NCBI RefSeq assembly: GCF_949628265.1
Contig: NC_088788.1
Location: 22,740,335 to 22,804,334, forward strand
From: Cloeon dipterum
Lineage: Eukaryota > Arthropoda > Insecta > Ephemeroptera > Baetidae
Reading direction: 5' to 3'
DNA length: 64,000 nt
Made by a program: the position numbers and the translations under genes
Shown here: positions 39,001-50,917 of the stretch, in pieces
Layout: every line of letters starts with the position of its first letter
Position numbering within the stretch: the stretch's first letter is position 1
The notes under the pieces: generated by a model
Told to the model about the DNA's origin: nothing
Databases searched by the model: none
Seen by the model: only the letters and a program-made list of their open reading frames with translations

Positions 39001-42000
39001 CAAACTGATTTGAGGTCGTAAGTTGAAAGCCAGTGCAAGAGGTGCTCCGAGTGTGATTGCGAAATAAAAATGGGGCCGTTTCAAGGGAGCCAGTTTCGAG
39101 ACGCGGCTTCTGGGCGCAGTTCTGGCAAAAATATTACGCGCCGGTTGCTGCAGGAGTAAAATAGCGGCTTGCAGCCGTATTTCCTCGCTAGTGGCGTTTG
39201 AGAGTGTCTGCACAACATGCTTTTTTATTCGACCACTTAGCATTCATCTCGCACCATAAAACTTTTGATCTGAAAAGGCCAACAGTAAAATAATGTGTTA
39301 TTGGCCATTGATGCCAACATTTCGGCAATAAAGTGGACACAGTATTTTGTCCTATGACAAAAAAATCAAACTATTTTACGTTCATTTCAGCTAATTAAAG
39401 CAAAATTTTAAATGTGTATATGCTGATAGAGAAAGGAGAACAATGAACCCTTATTTATCTTTGTTACGATCACAGATATTTTAGCTTGTAGCTACTTTGT
39501 ACCTATTGCACTAAAATTCCAGTCCACCTCGTCAATGTCTCATAACAACAAATAATAGATTATGCCAATAGCGGAGGAGTGCATTAAAAAAGTCATATTT
39601 CCCCCGAGTTGTAACTTCGCGAATAGCGAAGCCTTTCGTGAAAAATTAACCGTGCCATTTTCTTTTTCTCCCTCGCTGCAGCGCCTCTGTTTGCCGAACT
39701 CGCTATGTAAACAGAAGTGAAATCCATTTACCAGACGTCGTGGAGAAATTGCCAACACATATACGTACAAACGCAGCCGGCACTATAACCTCTACCTACA
39801 CTCGCACACGCTCGAGTATAAATAAAAAGAGTCAACAACAGAGTAGCAGAAGCGGCGGCGGTGGCAGAGTGAAATTCATTTTACACGCACAGAAAATATA
39901 TACGCGAGTGTTTCCGTCTTTTCTCCTCTATTCAAGAAGCAGCGGTACCGATTTCTGGTATGAATGCAGCCATGCTTGAATAAAACACGCGTCTGCTTCT
40001 AGCAATTTCACGTGTTGGATAATGCACTTTGCCCAAACTTGCGTAAAAGTTTCTTAGCAACTATTGCTTCAACTTGTTTCCCTCGACGGTTTGAATGGAG
40101 AACATATTTTGCTGAAAAGCCTCTCGATATTAATTAGATTGAAGTGCTTGGGTATGTAATTAGCTTGGAAACGCCGCCACGCGCACATATTCCATCAGTG
40201 TATGCGAGCCATTACAATGGCACATACAGCAGCACTTGTCGTCGCTGAGAGTCTCGAGCATTTGCAAGTCAATTCGAAGGACGGCTGTGCGCCTCGTTCG
40301 CTCGCTCGCTTCACTCGTCTGGTCTCGAAAATGCATTCCATGTGTACATAATAAAATGCACCTGCTTCGCCTGAATTTCCCTCCGTCATACATAGCTTTC
40401 AGTCAAGGTTCTATTGACGTCTATTCAAATTTATATAGAAGGCTGCATGCTGAACGTGTCGCTTTTATTTTTATATTATAAAAGACAAGAAGAAAATGCA
40501 TTGGTACATCATTTTCCATTCCGCAGCCTTTCATTTTTAAGAGTATCCAGTCAAGAAAAATAAATGGAAATGGGTCTGACGATTCAATTTTGGAATTTGC
40601 TAATGTCAGAACATTGCCCGGTCAAGAAGCAAGTGTCAGGACGTCAGGATAATTTGCAAATTCATATCTTACCTTGACACACGCCTTGACGAGCCTCGGA
40701 AGAAGGGTACTGACAGACGAGTCCCCTCCTCTCGTCGCAGAGGGCTGTTCCGTCGCACACCTCGTCTACCTGACGTGCACAGACAGCACAACAGCCGCAT
40801 CCGTCCCTGATCAGCGAGACTCCTTGGGGACACAGGGGCGACTCGGCCGGGCACTCGCAGGGGTAGCTGCAGTGCGAGCGGATCTGCAAGCAAAATCCGT
40901 GGGTTGCTTTATTGCGAACATAGGTACAAGTCAGAATAAAATGTCAAGGTGTGTCATGAATCTTGCGAGCTGTCAAAGCAATTTAGGGGCACTGCCATGA
41001 ATTTAATTTAGCCTGACGTTGATCGATCGTACAGCCGGCAATTTCCTTGCGAGTCGTGAGGTAAGAGAAAAATAATTAAAAAGATTGTTGCCCCGTCTCA
41101 TGGGTGTCTCGCGGAAAGTTTGCTGTGGATATACAGAGGCCGACTTGGAATTCAATATGATGCGGGTTAAAAAGTTTGGGGCCACCGGGCGAGAATAAAA
41201 GGAGGCAAATTAAAGTGGAGGAAATTCTGTCGGGGGCTGTGCTTGAACGAGGAATTAAAATTAGCCCCCGGCTATGATGCCCGCAAGCGAGGGAATCTTT
41301 GGGTGGTGCAACAACTTTTTAAAAGCCTTTTAACAATGTTACAGCTTTTTATCCCGGCTGCGAAGTGGAAAGTAAGTTTTTATTTCTCCTCCCGCTGCAC
41401 CTTCTCGCTGGCCGCGATGAGATTCGACCAAGTTTCTCTCGAGAGCGGAAAAAGAGATGTTTTCTGCCGAGGACGCTTTTCCGAAAAATTATACAGGTGA
41501 GTGAAGAAAGTCAAATAAAAAGATTCACCAGAGAAACTTGGAAGTGCTTTCGCCAGATTTATGCTGCGATATCGGGTGCCATTTCTGCTCAAGAATGTGC
41601 TACTCAAATCTTTTAAAAGCCATTCATGAAACATGAGATATCCAAGTGATATCTGATGTCACTGCATTCATATTCGACGTGGTATCATGGTCATACGAAA
41701 ATAATGCTAAAAATATGGTTCCTGCAAAAATTCTAACAGAGAGCAGCACAAAGAACTTTGGTTTACTCTGCGCCTGGCCAAACGAGAGCTTTATCGCCAG
41801 GGAGTCAATCAAACTTTGCTCGCTCGGCGCCGCTCTCACGATCCCGCTGCCGGTTCTAATTAAAGTGCGCGCACAACGACGAGCGCAGCTCACTCAGTAC
41901 GGTCTTTCATATGCCTACATGTGTATGTACCACATTGCATCGTCGGCCGCTCTTTTACAGCCGAGGTAAAGTTCGAAATTCAATAAAGTCAAACATCAAT

Positions 42001-45000
42001 TAGGAATGGGCGAGCGCAAGTTTCGCAATTAACGCGGTGTTTCCCAGACAAACGGCGTGCAGCCACGTTAATTTGCATTTTACAAACTTCACCATCAGCG
42101 CGTAACTCGCAAATTGCATTTTAACGTGCTAATTATGTGTCGTAATTCGCGAGCGCAAATTCTCGGTGTATTATCTATCTCCCAGGTGTGGAATCACCTC
42201 CGCCCCTCGAGGAGGCTGGCTGACGGGGGCGGATGCGAAGGGGGTGCGGTGCCGAGAGCGATAAACTCTCACTCGGCGAACACCCAAGTCAGCCCACAGC
42301 GCCGTTCAAGGAACAACCGAGTGCCGCCTTTTATCATATTCACCCGCTTGCTAAAAGTGTATGCGAAGCTTTGCATAAAATATCTCGCATCACAAAAGCC
42401 CTTTGAGGTCGATAGATAAACATACACGGCAAATAGGTCCGCACAAACGCTTGCTTGAAGTGAATTTAGAGAGAGATTGACTAACAGCTGCGCTTTCATA
42501 TTGTAGAGGCGAGCTGCCTTTATACACGATGTGCTTTTGGAAATCAAATTTGTGCTGATAATGCTAGGAATATGATCTCTTAAAACGGCAGCAGTGGAAC
42601 CAAGAAAATAACTCTGCAAACTGTAAATCACGCACCAATCTCTAATAATTGAAGATCAAAGTTGATTCATTTATTTAAGATAAAAATCATAGTTAATTCA
42701 TAATAAGTAAAGAATGTAATTTTTTAAAGGTTTTGTTTAAAATATTCGATTTTGAATATTTTTTAGTTCGGCCAATTTGTAACGAAATATCAAAATATAT
42801 TTTATGTATTAAATGAACTTTTTCACACAATGAAAATCTGTAAAATTTTCATAATTATTTCTATATGCAAAATATTGTAATGTTTTCATTCGAGACAGGT
42901 AAAATTTTTCAAACTGACGTTAACCAGCATATATCTGTAATTTAAATCGTGGAATTGCGAGTTGTTTATGAAAAATGAAACAAAGAGTGAAATTGCCTTC
43001 AAAATTGATTGGAATATAATGGTATGAATAGTACCAGTTTAAACTAAATATTGATTAAGTTTCTGACACTTAAACTTAAATTGGAAATTGTATTATTTTG
43101 TGTATTTTATAAAGAGAATTGAATGACACCAGATTTTTAATTAAGAAAGGGCTGCATTAAATGAAAAACTACAGCGTAAACTTGACACACTTTGCTTATT
43201 TACTCCCCCAATGAATAAAACGACTAAATAGGTCTCAATATTTTGCAATGAAACTAATAAAGTATACTTAGTATACTTGTTTGGTCTAGTCAAGGGGCCA
43301 AATAGAAAATTTCAGCTAAATTATTACCTCTTATGGGCAAATGGAACCTGATCGCCTGATTCTAACCAAAATATGCAGCTATTCATGGATCTTTAGCTAA
43401 TATAAATGGTTTTGGACGGTAAAAGGCGATACACGGGTGGTCAAAATAGCTAAAAAATTGCTTACTTAGCGTTCATTCAATGTTCCCATGACAAATGAAA
43501 GCTCAGAAAAACCTATAGTTTCTAAAATGCCTGTGCCTTTTAGAAGCCTACTTTATCATGATGAACTAATGACAGAATTTTAAACGTTTCAAGAAACATT
43601 ACTCTTTAGTAGATTAATTGAAAATGCATAATACAAGATATAACTCTATCTGTAACTAAATAAAAAAATTGATCGATACAGTTTTGCACTAATACAGAGC
43701 TAACTCTCAATTACATGCAGCAAAAGTTCATTGATATGCGGAGGGCTCCGCGTTTTGCAGGCCGTTAATTATTTTGCAATGTAATTGGAAGTAGCTCTGC
43801 GAGTGTAATTATAAATCCACTTTGCCCGAGGGTTTCCAAAGCTCTGCCGCCGGCCAATTACAAAGAGGATATACACGCGCGAGTGTGTTGCTTGTAGAGA
43901 GGAGTTCACGTATACCTACGCATGCCTAATTATTCGGGCAAACAGGCTCTAGACCGCACAGCGCGCCGACTGGAAAACTCATCTCTTTCCATACACCCAT
44001 CTATCTCAACCACCGTCCGCCCACCTTTTCCACATACTACTTTCGTTTCAGGCTCAAGCTGAAATTTATGCAGATCAGAGTTCAGAAGGTCATGGTGGAG
44101 CGAGCAAATTGGATTGACCTTGCGTTCAGCGTCCTTTCAATTTGCCGCTTCGCTTTTCATCGGGATTAATGAGAACTTGTTTGGCACGTATGACGCCCCC
44201 AATTAATTACAATTCCCTCTGATTACAATGAGAGCCATTCCACTCTGCGACAGGTGATACAATAAATTGTTAAAAACACGTAATTTGGAATAGTACAAGT
44301 TTAGGGCCAAATGATTACACGGTCATTTACAATTCGAATAAAACCAGCTTTTATTCATGCACTCAAAATTAGCTTCGTTATTAAGTGCTCTTCGTAACAT
44401 CTTCGTGGACAATATTCACCACTCTGGTGTACATATTCGGAATGATGAACTCTGACAGGGTCTTTGCTGAGCTCGCACGGTCGAACGGGTAGCCCATTGC
44501 CCTCTTGTCAGGGTACTTCTTGTTGAAGATCCCGCAATAAGACGCGGCAATTTTACATTCTCCAGCTTGTATCCTAATCGTTTGGGCAATCTGAGAAATT
44601 ATATTTTCCAAAACGTTAAAAGGAAGCAAAAAATTTATAAAATATCATTACGATATCCGATCCATAATCAGATACCATGGCAAAAATCACGCCAGGGTAG
44701 CCGGTTTGGTTTCCTTTGGGGATCAGCAGATTGTGCGGCCAGCCACAGCCGCATCGTCCAGGATCGTTGGACGTGCTTTCATTGTATTCCAAAGTTTTAG
44801 CCGACTGTGCAAATGGCACAGTCACAGTTGAATCAATTGATTTTCTTATAATCGTATTATAGCCTTTCTTCACTTAAATGAGGGTATATTAGTTTATAGC
44901 TCATATACATAATCAATATATTTTTAAACTTACACGTAACATCGAATTTGTCCAGCTCAAAAAACAATTTTCTCTGTTTATTGAAACTTAGTTCCTCGCC

Positions 45001-48000
45001 TGTATCTCCAAACTTTGGGCCTAAGAAAATCCGAATCAAAGCCTTTTTTGGAACAGGATAGTCGCTATTGACCTTTGAAAATGAAAAATATTAATTTTTC
45101 AATAAAACAATGAGATGAAGGTTTAAAACCTTGATATAGTAGGAGAAGTTTCGATGATCCAAATGTTTAAATTGTATAGAGACGGGATTCCTCGGGAAAA
45201 AGTCCAAACCCCGGCTTAGGTCAACTTGACGCTTTCCCCAGAAAGTGTAAAAGGTGTTTGGCTTAGCATCCGTGACTATCTCCAAATTTACAAGGCTAAT
45301 CTTTTTAAACTCCAGCTATGTGCAAAGACGTAAGACGGGTGGCGAGAAAATTTTGATTTTATATTTACATCACTTGTGGTGTATGAAGGTAGTGTGTCTT
45401 TGTGTTGTTGAAACATGTAATTGACTAATCCATGAATTCTATAAAACACTGGATCTCGCATCGCCGTCTGCGTCTCCCCAATGACGGAGACTGTTTCTAA
45501 ATGAGTACCCGTAGGATCGTGGCTCCACGCGATTGCTAGGTGCAAGAAGTTGTGAAAATTGTTGTAGTATTGAAGGTTAATGCCATGCACGGTCGGTTCA
45601 ACAATATTTCCTAAAATGTCGATGCCTCCAAATGCGTCAAGCACTTGTGTTGTGCCGTCTGGCTGTACTTGAAATCTTATTATTCGACCACAAACATGAA
45701 ATTAGTTTGAAATTTACATTTTGAGCTCTTCCTTTGTAAATGGTATCCATGATCCGAGCTCTCCACTCCTCTAATTCTCTGATTTCAAAAATCACTTCAT
45801 CTGCCTCTCTGTCAATATCCTTTTTTTAAAATTAGGTATTTACAGTTAAAAAACGGCCATTTTATTATTATACTTTTAAAACTGAGTATGGAGCACGAGC
45901 AGCCCAGTTTTTCGTTGCGGAGTTGGTGAAAAGTTTTGGGAAATATCCCTCCTTGATGGGAGCCTTAAAATCTGATATTTTTTCAGTGAAGAGCATGGAG
46001 TTGGTCAGTCGCTCAAAATTGTAGCGAGCCATAATTTGTTGGTGAGCATAATAAAAGAGTTCTCCTCTACGATCCTTGTTCACTATCTCTTTTGGACCAC
46101 TGAATGGATACATGAGGTGCCAATTCCAATGGTGCAAATTCAAACCAACATCCTCGCGGAAATATGCAAGTTTGTGTTCCGGCTCACGATCTGAAGCGGT
46201 TGGATTGTTCTCCAAATCTAGAAATGCCTGAAGCACGTATTTTGTAATTCAAACTCATGTCTATGCCACAAGGAAACAAAAATCAAAACTCGCCTGTCCT
46301 GCAGCCTTGTCCAAATTTCTTTGACTCGGTCCTGAATTAACAAGCATCATCGCGGTTTGCCTCATGTTGGTGAGCGATGCGCTACTGAAAAATTTTCCAG
46401 GAAAAATTTCGTACAGAGGCGGCAGCTTAACATTCAGGCAGTCGCTTCTGTGGGTGACTGCCAGGGAAAAAGCGTGGACAAAGAGGCCAGGATTGATATT
46501 GTCTCTCACAGCGGCAGCCGTCGTGAAAAACTGCGTACTTGTGTTTTGTCCTTTAAATAATTTATGGTTAGATTTTAAAGACTATTAAACACATTATATA
46601 CCTATAAAGAATTCAGTTAATTCACTTGCTAGTTCCATGTGCATTGGAATAAAAGTGGTAAATGTGACAGTCTTAGGGAGAGCTCCAAATTTTTTTATGG
46701 CACCCTCAATGTTAGGATTTGGCTGGATTTTAATTGTTTCATACACTGTGGACATAGATGCTTCACTTTGCAAATACTCTTGAAATGGCTGAATGTTGCT
46801 GCTCTATTTAAAAATTAATTTTCGCTTTAGGTAAGTTAGTTTGTTTAATCTGCAATGTTTACAATGTAGCTGTTTGGGACATTAAAAGCAATGGGGTAAC
46901 GTTCGCCCTTCGGTATTAAAATTGGTTCGTGTATCCTGTCCAGCAAAGCGAGAGTCACCATTTGTGGGTCCAGTGCTTCAGATGACCAAGCATCTTAAAA
47001 TGCATGTTTAGTGAAAAAATGAAATCTCTTGCAAGTTTATACTTACGTGTAAAAATTAGCAAATATGCAAGAGGAGTTCCAAGAATTCTCAACATATTGC
47101 CTTTGTCACGCCTCAACATTTAATGTTTTCTGGAAATAGTCAGTCAGCATTTATACTACGGAAGTTTGCGTGCAGCCTTCAAAACTTGATGGGTAGAGTG
47201 CGCTTTTTATTTGCTATCAGAAGAGATAAAGGAGATAAATGTCTTTTTTTCCTCTCTTTAAATACAGTATTTTATATTTTATTTAAAAAAACATTATGTT
47301 GGTGGCCATTTCGTTATCGCCGCAAGTCACTTGTCAGAGTTTTGTCATAAATTATTTTAATATTCCTGTAATGTAGAATGCCTCCTAAAGTAGCGAAAAG
47401 TAGAATTTTTTGAAATTATATGATTTACCTTCAATCTGAAGAAAAAGTCAGCAACACCCATTTTATTAAATAATAATTTCTGCTGTAACACTCTGCTTTT
47501 AGCCTAGTTTGCGAAATTTATATTAATTATTCATCACTTCTGCATATTAAAATAAAAATAAAGGCTGCATTATGCCATTGGCTTGGTGAATAAAAATTGT
47601 GTAACTCAGATGCTTACCCTGGACCTTTCTCGAACGTTTTGCTCAGCACATTCGCTGCAGACTCCCAGACTAGGAGCAAAATAATGCCGCTTCCCGACCA
47701 CTGGTCTGTTCTCTCTGCTATATTTATTCCGTACAGATGCAGCGCAACAAATGAAATTGCCATCTGGTCTTATCTCGTTGCTCCCGCCACTGTGTACGAA
47801 TAAATAAGCTCGTGGCATTTTGTTTACGTCCACTTTCCGCCGGCGTGCTAAAAACGCAGTCTTCACACAGAACGCAAGGCGCATCCCGCTGCAGAATGTA
47901 AAGGGTCGAGATAAACGCGATTCTCATTGATTTATATATCTTCACTTGCTTCGCTCATGTAATAAAGCGTGGCAAGTAGCAAAAGCCACACGCTTGTAAT

Positions 48001-50223
48001 GATAGGCGCTGGTCCGTATCATGTGTGAGAGCTGTGCAAAAATGTGTTAAATAGCTTTATGATATTCAAAATTGAACAAGAGGTTTGTAAAAAGCTGTCA
48101 TGAATTGCAAAGAGAAACCTTTAATTTTCAGAGAATATTCCAATTAGCTAATTGCACTAAACTATTCTCTTTTGCAGGCAATAACGATTACAAACTCTAT
48201 TTCCCTATTTGAAGGCATGTAAAAGTCGCAGCAAGACTTTGACGAGCAGAGTTTAAAATTAGCAGAAGGTTAACTCTTAGCTAATTACCCCAGCTAATGG
48301 GATGAGATTGATAAAAAAAGGCAATGATCATCAGAAGGCGACGTAAAAAAGAGCCGAAGCTTAAAAGCAGAGCCAATCGCAAATTGGTGTTTAGGTTTGG
48401 ACAAAAAAAGGCAAAATTGCTGCCGCTAATGAACAAAGGCACGGCTAATCCATTCGATTTCAAGCGCCGGTGCGTTCTCCGCGCCGAGCTGCTAATTAAT
48501 GGAGTTGGTTAATGATCGAGCAGCGAGCAGGAAGAGGGTGCTGAGCGAAACATGCATCATCAAATCGGAGGCAAAAATTTGTTTTTCCGACAGGAAGCGA
48601 GAGTGGCAGCGGCAGACACGCCCAAGTAATTTTAGTTTTGAACGCCTCGGGCGCAACTAATCCACCCCTTTGGCCCTCCAATTTCGGCGGCTGCAAAGCA
48701 GGCGACTCCATTTTAATGGCTGATGGAATTCATTTGGAAAACTCATTCGCCGAGCACGGCGAAAGGGTCAAAAGGCAATAAACGGCAGGGTGCCGGTCGA
48801 ATTACACGCTCCTCGAGGTGCGAAACTGCTCTCGACGAGCTCGCCGCTCACAAAAACTAACTTTTAATGATGAAATCGCGCCCGGGCCGTGATTATTCCG
48901 ACTAGTTTTCAAGAGACTCGCCGGTCGACCTCTTTTCTCATCCCAACCGGTGCTCATTAAAATTTCAGTTGCACTGTTTAATGTACGCTCCGGATTGGCC
49001 ACTTCAGCGCAAGCAATTTTGAGCGGAGCGGACCACTTGAATTATTTTTTCAGCCGGCCCTGCTTCATTACGATTTGTTTGTGCAACCACTCGCGATACA
49101 AAAGTGCTTTTTCCCTCTTTTCCTTTTCGACTGATAATTATTCCACCAGCGAGCAATGTTATCGCGCACGGTCAAAAACTTTACCATTAGCCGTTTCCCT
49201 GCGTGTGACGCATTCTTTACGGCAAACTTTTGATCAAATAAAACACGGCAAGGAAGGACAGAAAAAGCACACGTTGAAACAAATTACTCGCTGACTGCAT
49301 CACTGCGGCAACGGGACGGATAAATTAAAGTAACTGGAGAACATGTTGTTTAAAATTCAGACTCTCAATGTAAAAATAGGCAATATAAGAGTAAATAAAT
49401 GTGAAACAATAATGCAGTGAAAATATGTCGTTGAAAATATATAATGCAAGAAACCCATTGCAAAATTTAATGAAAATAATTGTGATAAAATGCAGCAACA
49501 TTCCTTTAATGAAAAAAGGGTGTAAGAGTAAAAAGATATGCAAATTTAATTTTTATTGCATTTTAAATTGTTAAAAACATTATTTCACACCTTAAAATTT
49601 ATTTCACTTGCTGGCAGCAAGCATAATAAGTTAAAAGTCTCATTAAATGCTGCGGTAGACAACATATTGTACAGCTGTGCAATGCAGGTTGCAAACTTCA
49701 CTTAAACTAGTTAACTACTATAATTGCTTTGTCGTACACTAAGCCCGTTGAGTTTTACCGCAACTACTCTTTCAACTCTGAGATGACAAGAGCATTAAAA
49801 TTTTTTGCGGGAACGTTCATCCTGCACGTAAAGTAGTGTTAATTAAATCACCTGACTCCAGAGTGGGCTTGCTGACTTTTTTTTGCAAACATTAGTAGCA
49901 CACATAACATAGGGTGTGCATTCCCTCTGGCAAATTCTCAAGCTTTCGTTTCAGCGCTGTAAATCAGAAGGTAGCTAGGCGGATTGTGTTACTTTGCGTT
50001 CGTGCGTCGGATTGTCGCCCCGTTTGCGTTCTGACAAGGCAAAGGGCCACTCGAGAAGGAACCGCACACCTACCTCTTCGTCCGGGTTGAAAGTGGGGTG
50101 GGCCGCTGGCTGCTTGAAGTCGTCGCACTCGTAGCAGGGCGCTGCTTCTCCTTGGGCCGTGGCCAGGTGATAAAAAAGGAAGAGCAACGCCGCCACTTCT
50201 TTCCCGACGCCGCCGCGGAACAT
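27068..50223 (-). CDS. Ccn: CCN family matricellular protein (407 aa, 6 coding exons)
   Basis: Minus-strand coding exons are 50223-50074, 40883-40673, 35664-35573, 33300-33177, 30423-30221 and 27511-27068 (stop included); all phases join. CCN proteins (CTGF/CYR61/NOV; single Ccn gene in flies) are secreted regulators of matrix, integrin and growth-factor signalling. All four modules are present in order: signal peptide with a hydrophobic core at about 10-22; IGFBP-like domain (about 54-120) with the GCGCC motif; VWC (about 122-192) with CSC and CCREWMC; TSP1 (about 199-244) with WSECS and CGLGVSRR; and a C-terminal cystine knot (about 265-392) with FCGDC, SCC and CAC. Exons track modules. The knot carries an unusual acidic insertion at about 317-376. 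Exon 1 starts at an apparent acceptor at 50227, so an untranslated exon lies upstream. The weakest link is exon 1 to exon 2, across 9.2 kb that contains another gene. Confidence 0.92.
27512..40672 (-). other. Ccn introns 2 to 5
   Basis: The four introns (35665-40672, 33301-35572, 30424-33176 and 27512-30220) hold no recognisable gene on either strand. They are AT-rich with scattered GC-richer islands (for example 31270-31800, 32210-32530, 37330-37700, 38580-39240, 39730-40000, 40160-40380). Open frames inside the islands are short and unlike known proteins. Such islands in long introns of a developmental gene may be enhancers; this is inference only. Confidence 0.45.
29623..29658. repeat. (TG)n then (CG)n alternating purine-pyrimidine tract
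   Basis: About seven TG units, a short ACG break and then about ten CG units, in the last intron of Ccn. Such alternating tracts are known to favour left-handed Z-DNA. A pure CG run of this length is unusual in an AT-rich genome. Confidence 0.9.
44350..44355 (-). terminator. Poly(A) signal of the prophenoloxidase-like gene
   Basis: AATAAA on the minus strand only 26 bases past the stop codon, giving a very short 3' UTR. Its tight placement supports an independent transcript ending inside the Ccn intron. Confidence 0.6.
44381..47095 (-). CDS. PPO: Secreted prophenoloxidase-like copper protein (714 aa, 11 exons)
   Basis: Minus-strand exons are 47095-47047, 46993-46863, 46803-46602, 46550-46294, 46227-45874, 45819-45718, 45662-45369, 45315-45130, 45072-44934, 44872-44652 and 44590-44381; every phase joins. 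Prophenoloxidases oxidise phenols to quinones for melanisation in immunity and wound healing; the same superfamily includes hemocyanin. The three CuA histidines (246, 250, 275) and three CuB histidines (402, 406, 442) are all present, as are [19 protein letters not shown], the thiol-ester-like [13 protein letters not shown] (613-625) and [13 protein letters not shown]. The N-terminal segment with LLDRIHEP favours prophenoloxidase over hemocyanin. Oddities: a hydrophobic signal peptide ([18 protein letters not shown]), absent from usual insect prophenoloxidases; no Arg-Phe at the usual activation position, where the sequence reads [15 protein letters not shown] instead of HHWHWH; and sequons at 130, 602 and in HRNFS. 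Intron 4 is GC-AG. The gene looks functional, with no frameshift or stop. Confidence 0.93.
47149..47155 (-). promoter_or_regulatory. PPO: TATA box of the prophenoloxidase-like gene
   Basis: TATAAAT on the minus strand, 54 bases upstream of the ATG. An ACATTA about 30 bases downstream is a suitable start near 47123, giving a leader of about 28 bases. This suggests a separate promoter inside the Ccn intron. Confidence 0.55.
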
Positions 50224-50863
50224 GGCCCTGCAATAATAAAATGAGGACAATCCCGTGAAATTCCATTTTATTGCTCTGGAGTGTGCTAATGCACGCCGCC
50301 GCGTACTTTCTTTCACTCGTTCCAACAACCACAAGCCGCAGGTATTAAGGCGAACGCAGCAGGGGGGAATGGACGTATATTGCACTGCGCCTAAGAAGTG
50401 AGTGATTCGTGCTAGGGGAGAACACGGGCTTCCGCTGATCCTATTAGGATTTGCACTGTCCCGCTCATATCAATTTTCAGCCAATTGAGTTTCACGCGGT
50501 TTTACAAGGGACCAGGCAAGAAAGCGAAAAGTCGAGTCGGTTTTAGTGCATGTGAAAATTGAGAGAAAATATCGAACATTGAATATCTCGATCTGACTTT
50601 TCAAATTAGAGGACATGGACGTCAAAATAGTAATTAATTAATGTGAGTAGAGGATTTATACCGATTCTGGCCACCACTAGTCGATCGTTCCCCACTCTCC
50701 CACTTGGTTTCTCCCGCTTCACTCGACGATTCTGTTATCTCCCACCTCACTTGATAATTATGTTGGATAAAAAAATGAATAAAATGAATCACCATTTAAT
50801 AATTTCTGAAGTCAGGTACAAAAATGAATAAAATGAAACAATCTCAAATAAAATTGATTACCT
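50224..50863 (-). other. Upstream of Ccn exon 1: 5' UTR and intergenic
   Basis: The acceptor TTGCAG ending at 50228 shows that an untranslated exon lies upstream. A possible donor (GTACGC near 50308) would make a small intron, but it is weak. I see no clear core promoter; the Ccn start may lie here or further right, beyond the X/Y/Z cluster. The right part (50600-50860) is AT-rich with nothing recognisable. Confidence 0.35.
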
Positions 50864-50869
50864 TTTATT
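50864..50869 (-). terminator. Poly(A) signal of gene Z
   Basis: AATAAA on the minus strand, 49 bases past the stop of the 155-residue gene. It is well placed for a compact intronless transcript. Confidence 0.5.
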
Positions 50870-50917
50870 TCACAAACCAAAAATAAATTATACAATTCAA
50901 GTAATTCCGACGATAGC

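Larger units (their letters stand above)
40884..50073 (-). other. Ccn intron 1, hosting the prophenoloxidase-like gene
   Basis: Outside the nested gene (44381-47155) I see no exons. The part at 40884-44340 has GC-richer segments at 41030-41580 and 41800-42300 and is otherwise AT-rich (notably 42640-43700). The part at 47160-50070 has a GC-richer block at 48340-49290. Short open frames in these blocks overlap on both strands and have no family similarity. Confidence 0.5.

Noticed and set aside
44381..47095. Calling the nested gene a hemocyanin
   Set aside because: The signal peptide would fit hemocyanin, but the N-terminal LLDRIHEP region, the [11 protein letters not shown] block and the C-terminal region follow prophenoloxidase more closely. 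Left open as an alternative.
50643..50831. 62-codon plus-strand frame beside gene Z
   Set aside because: Low-complexity end, no similarity, no promoter; most likely chance.
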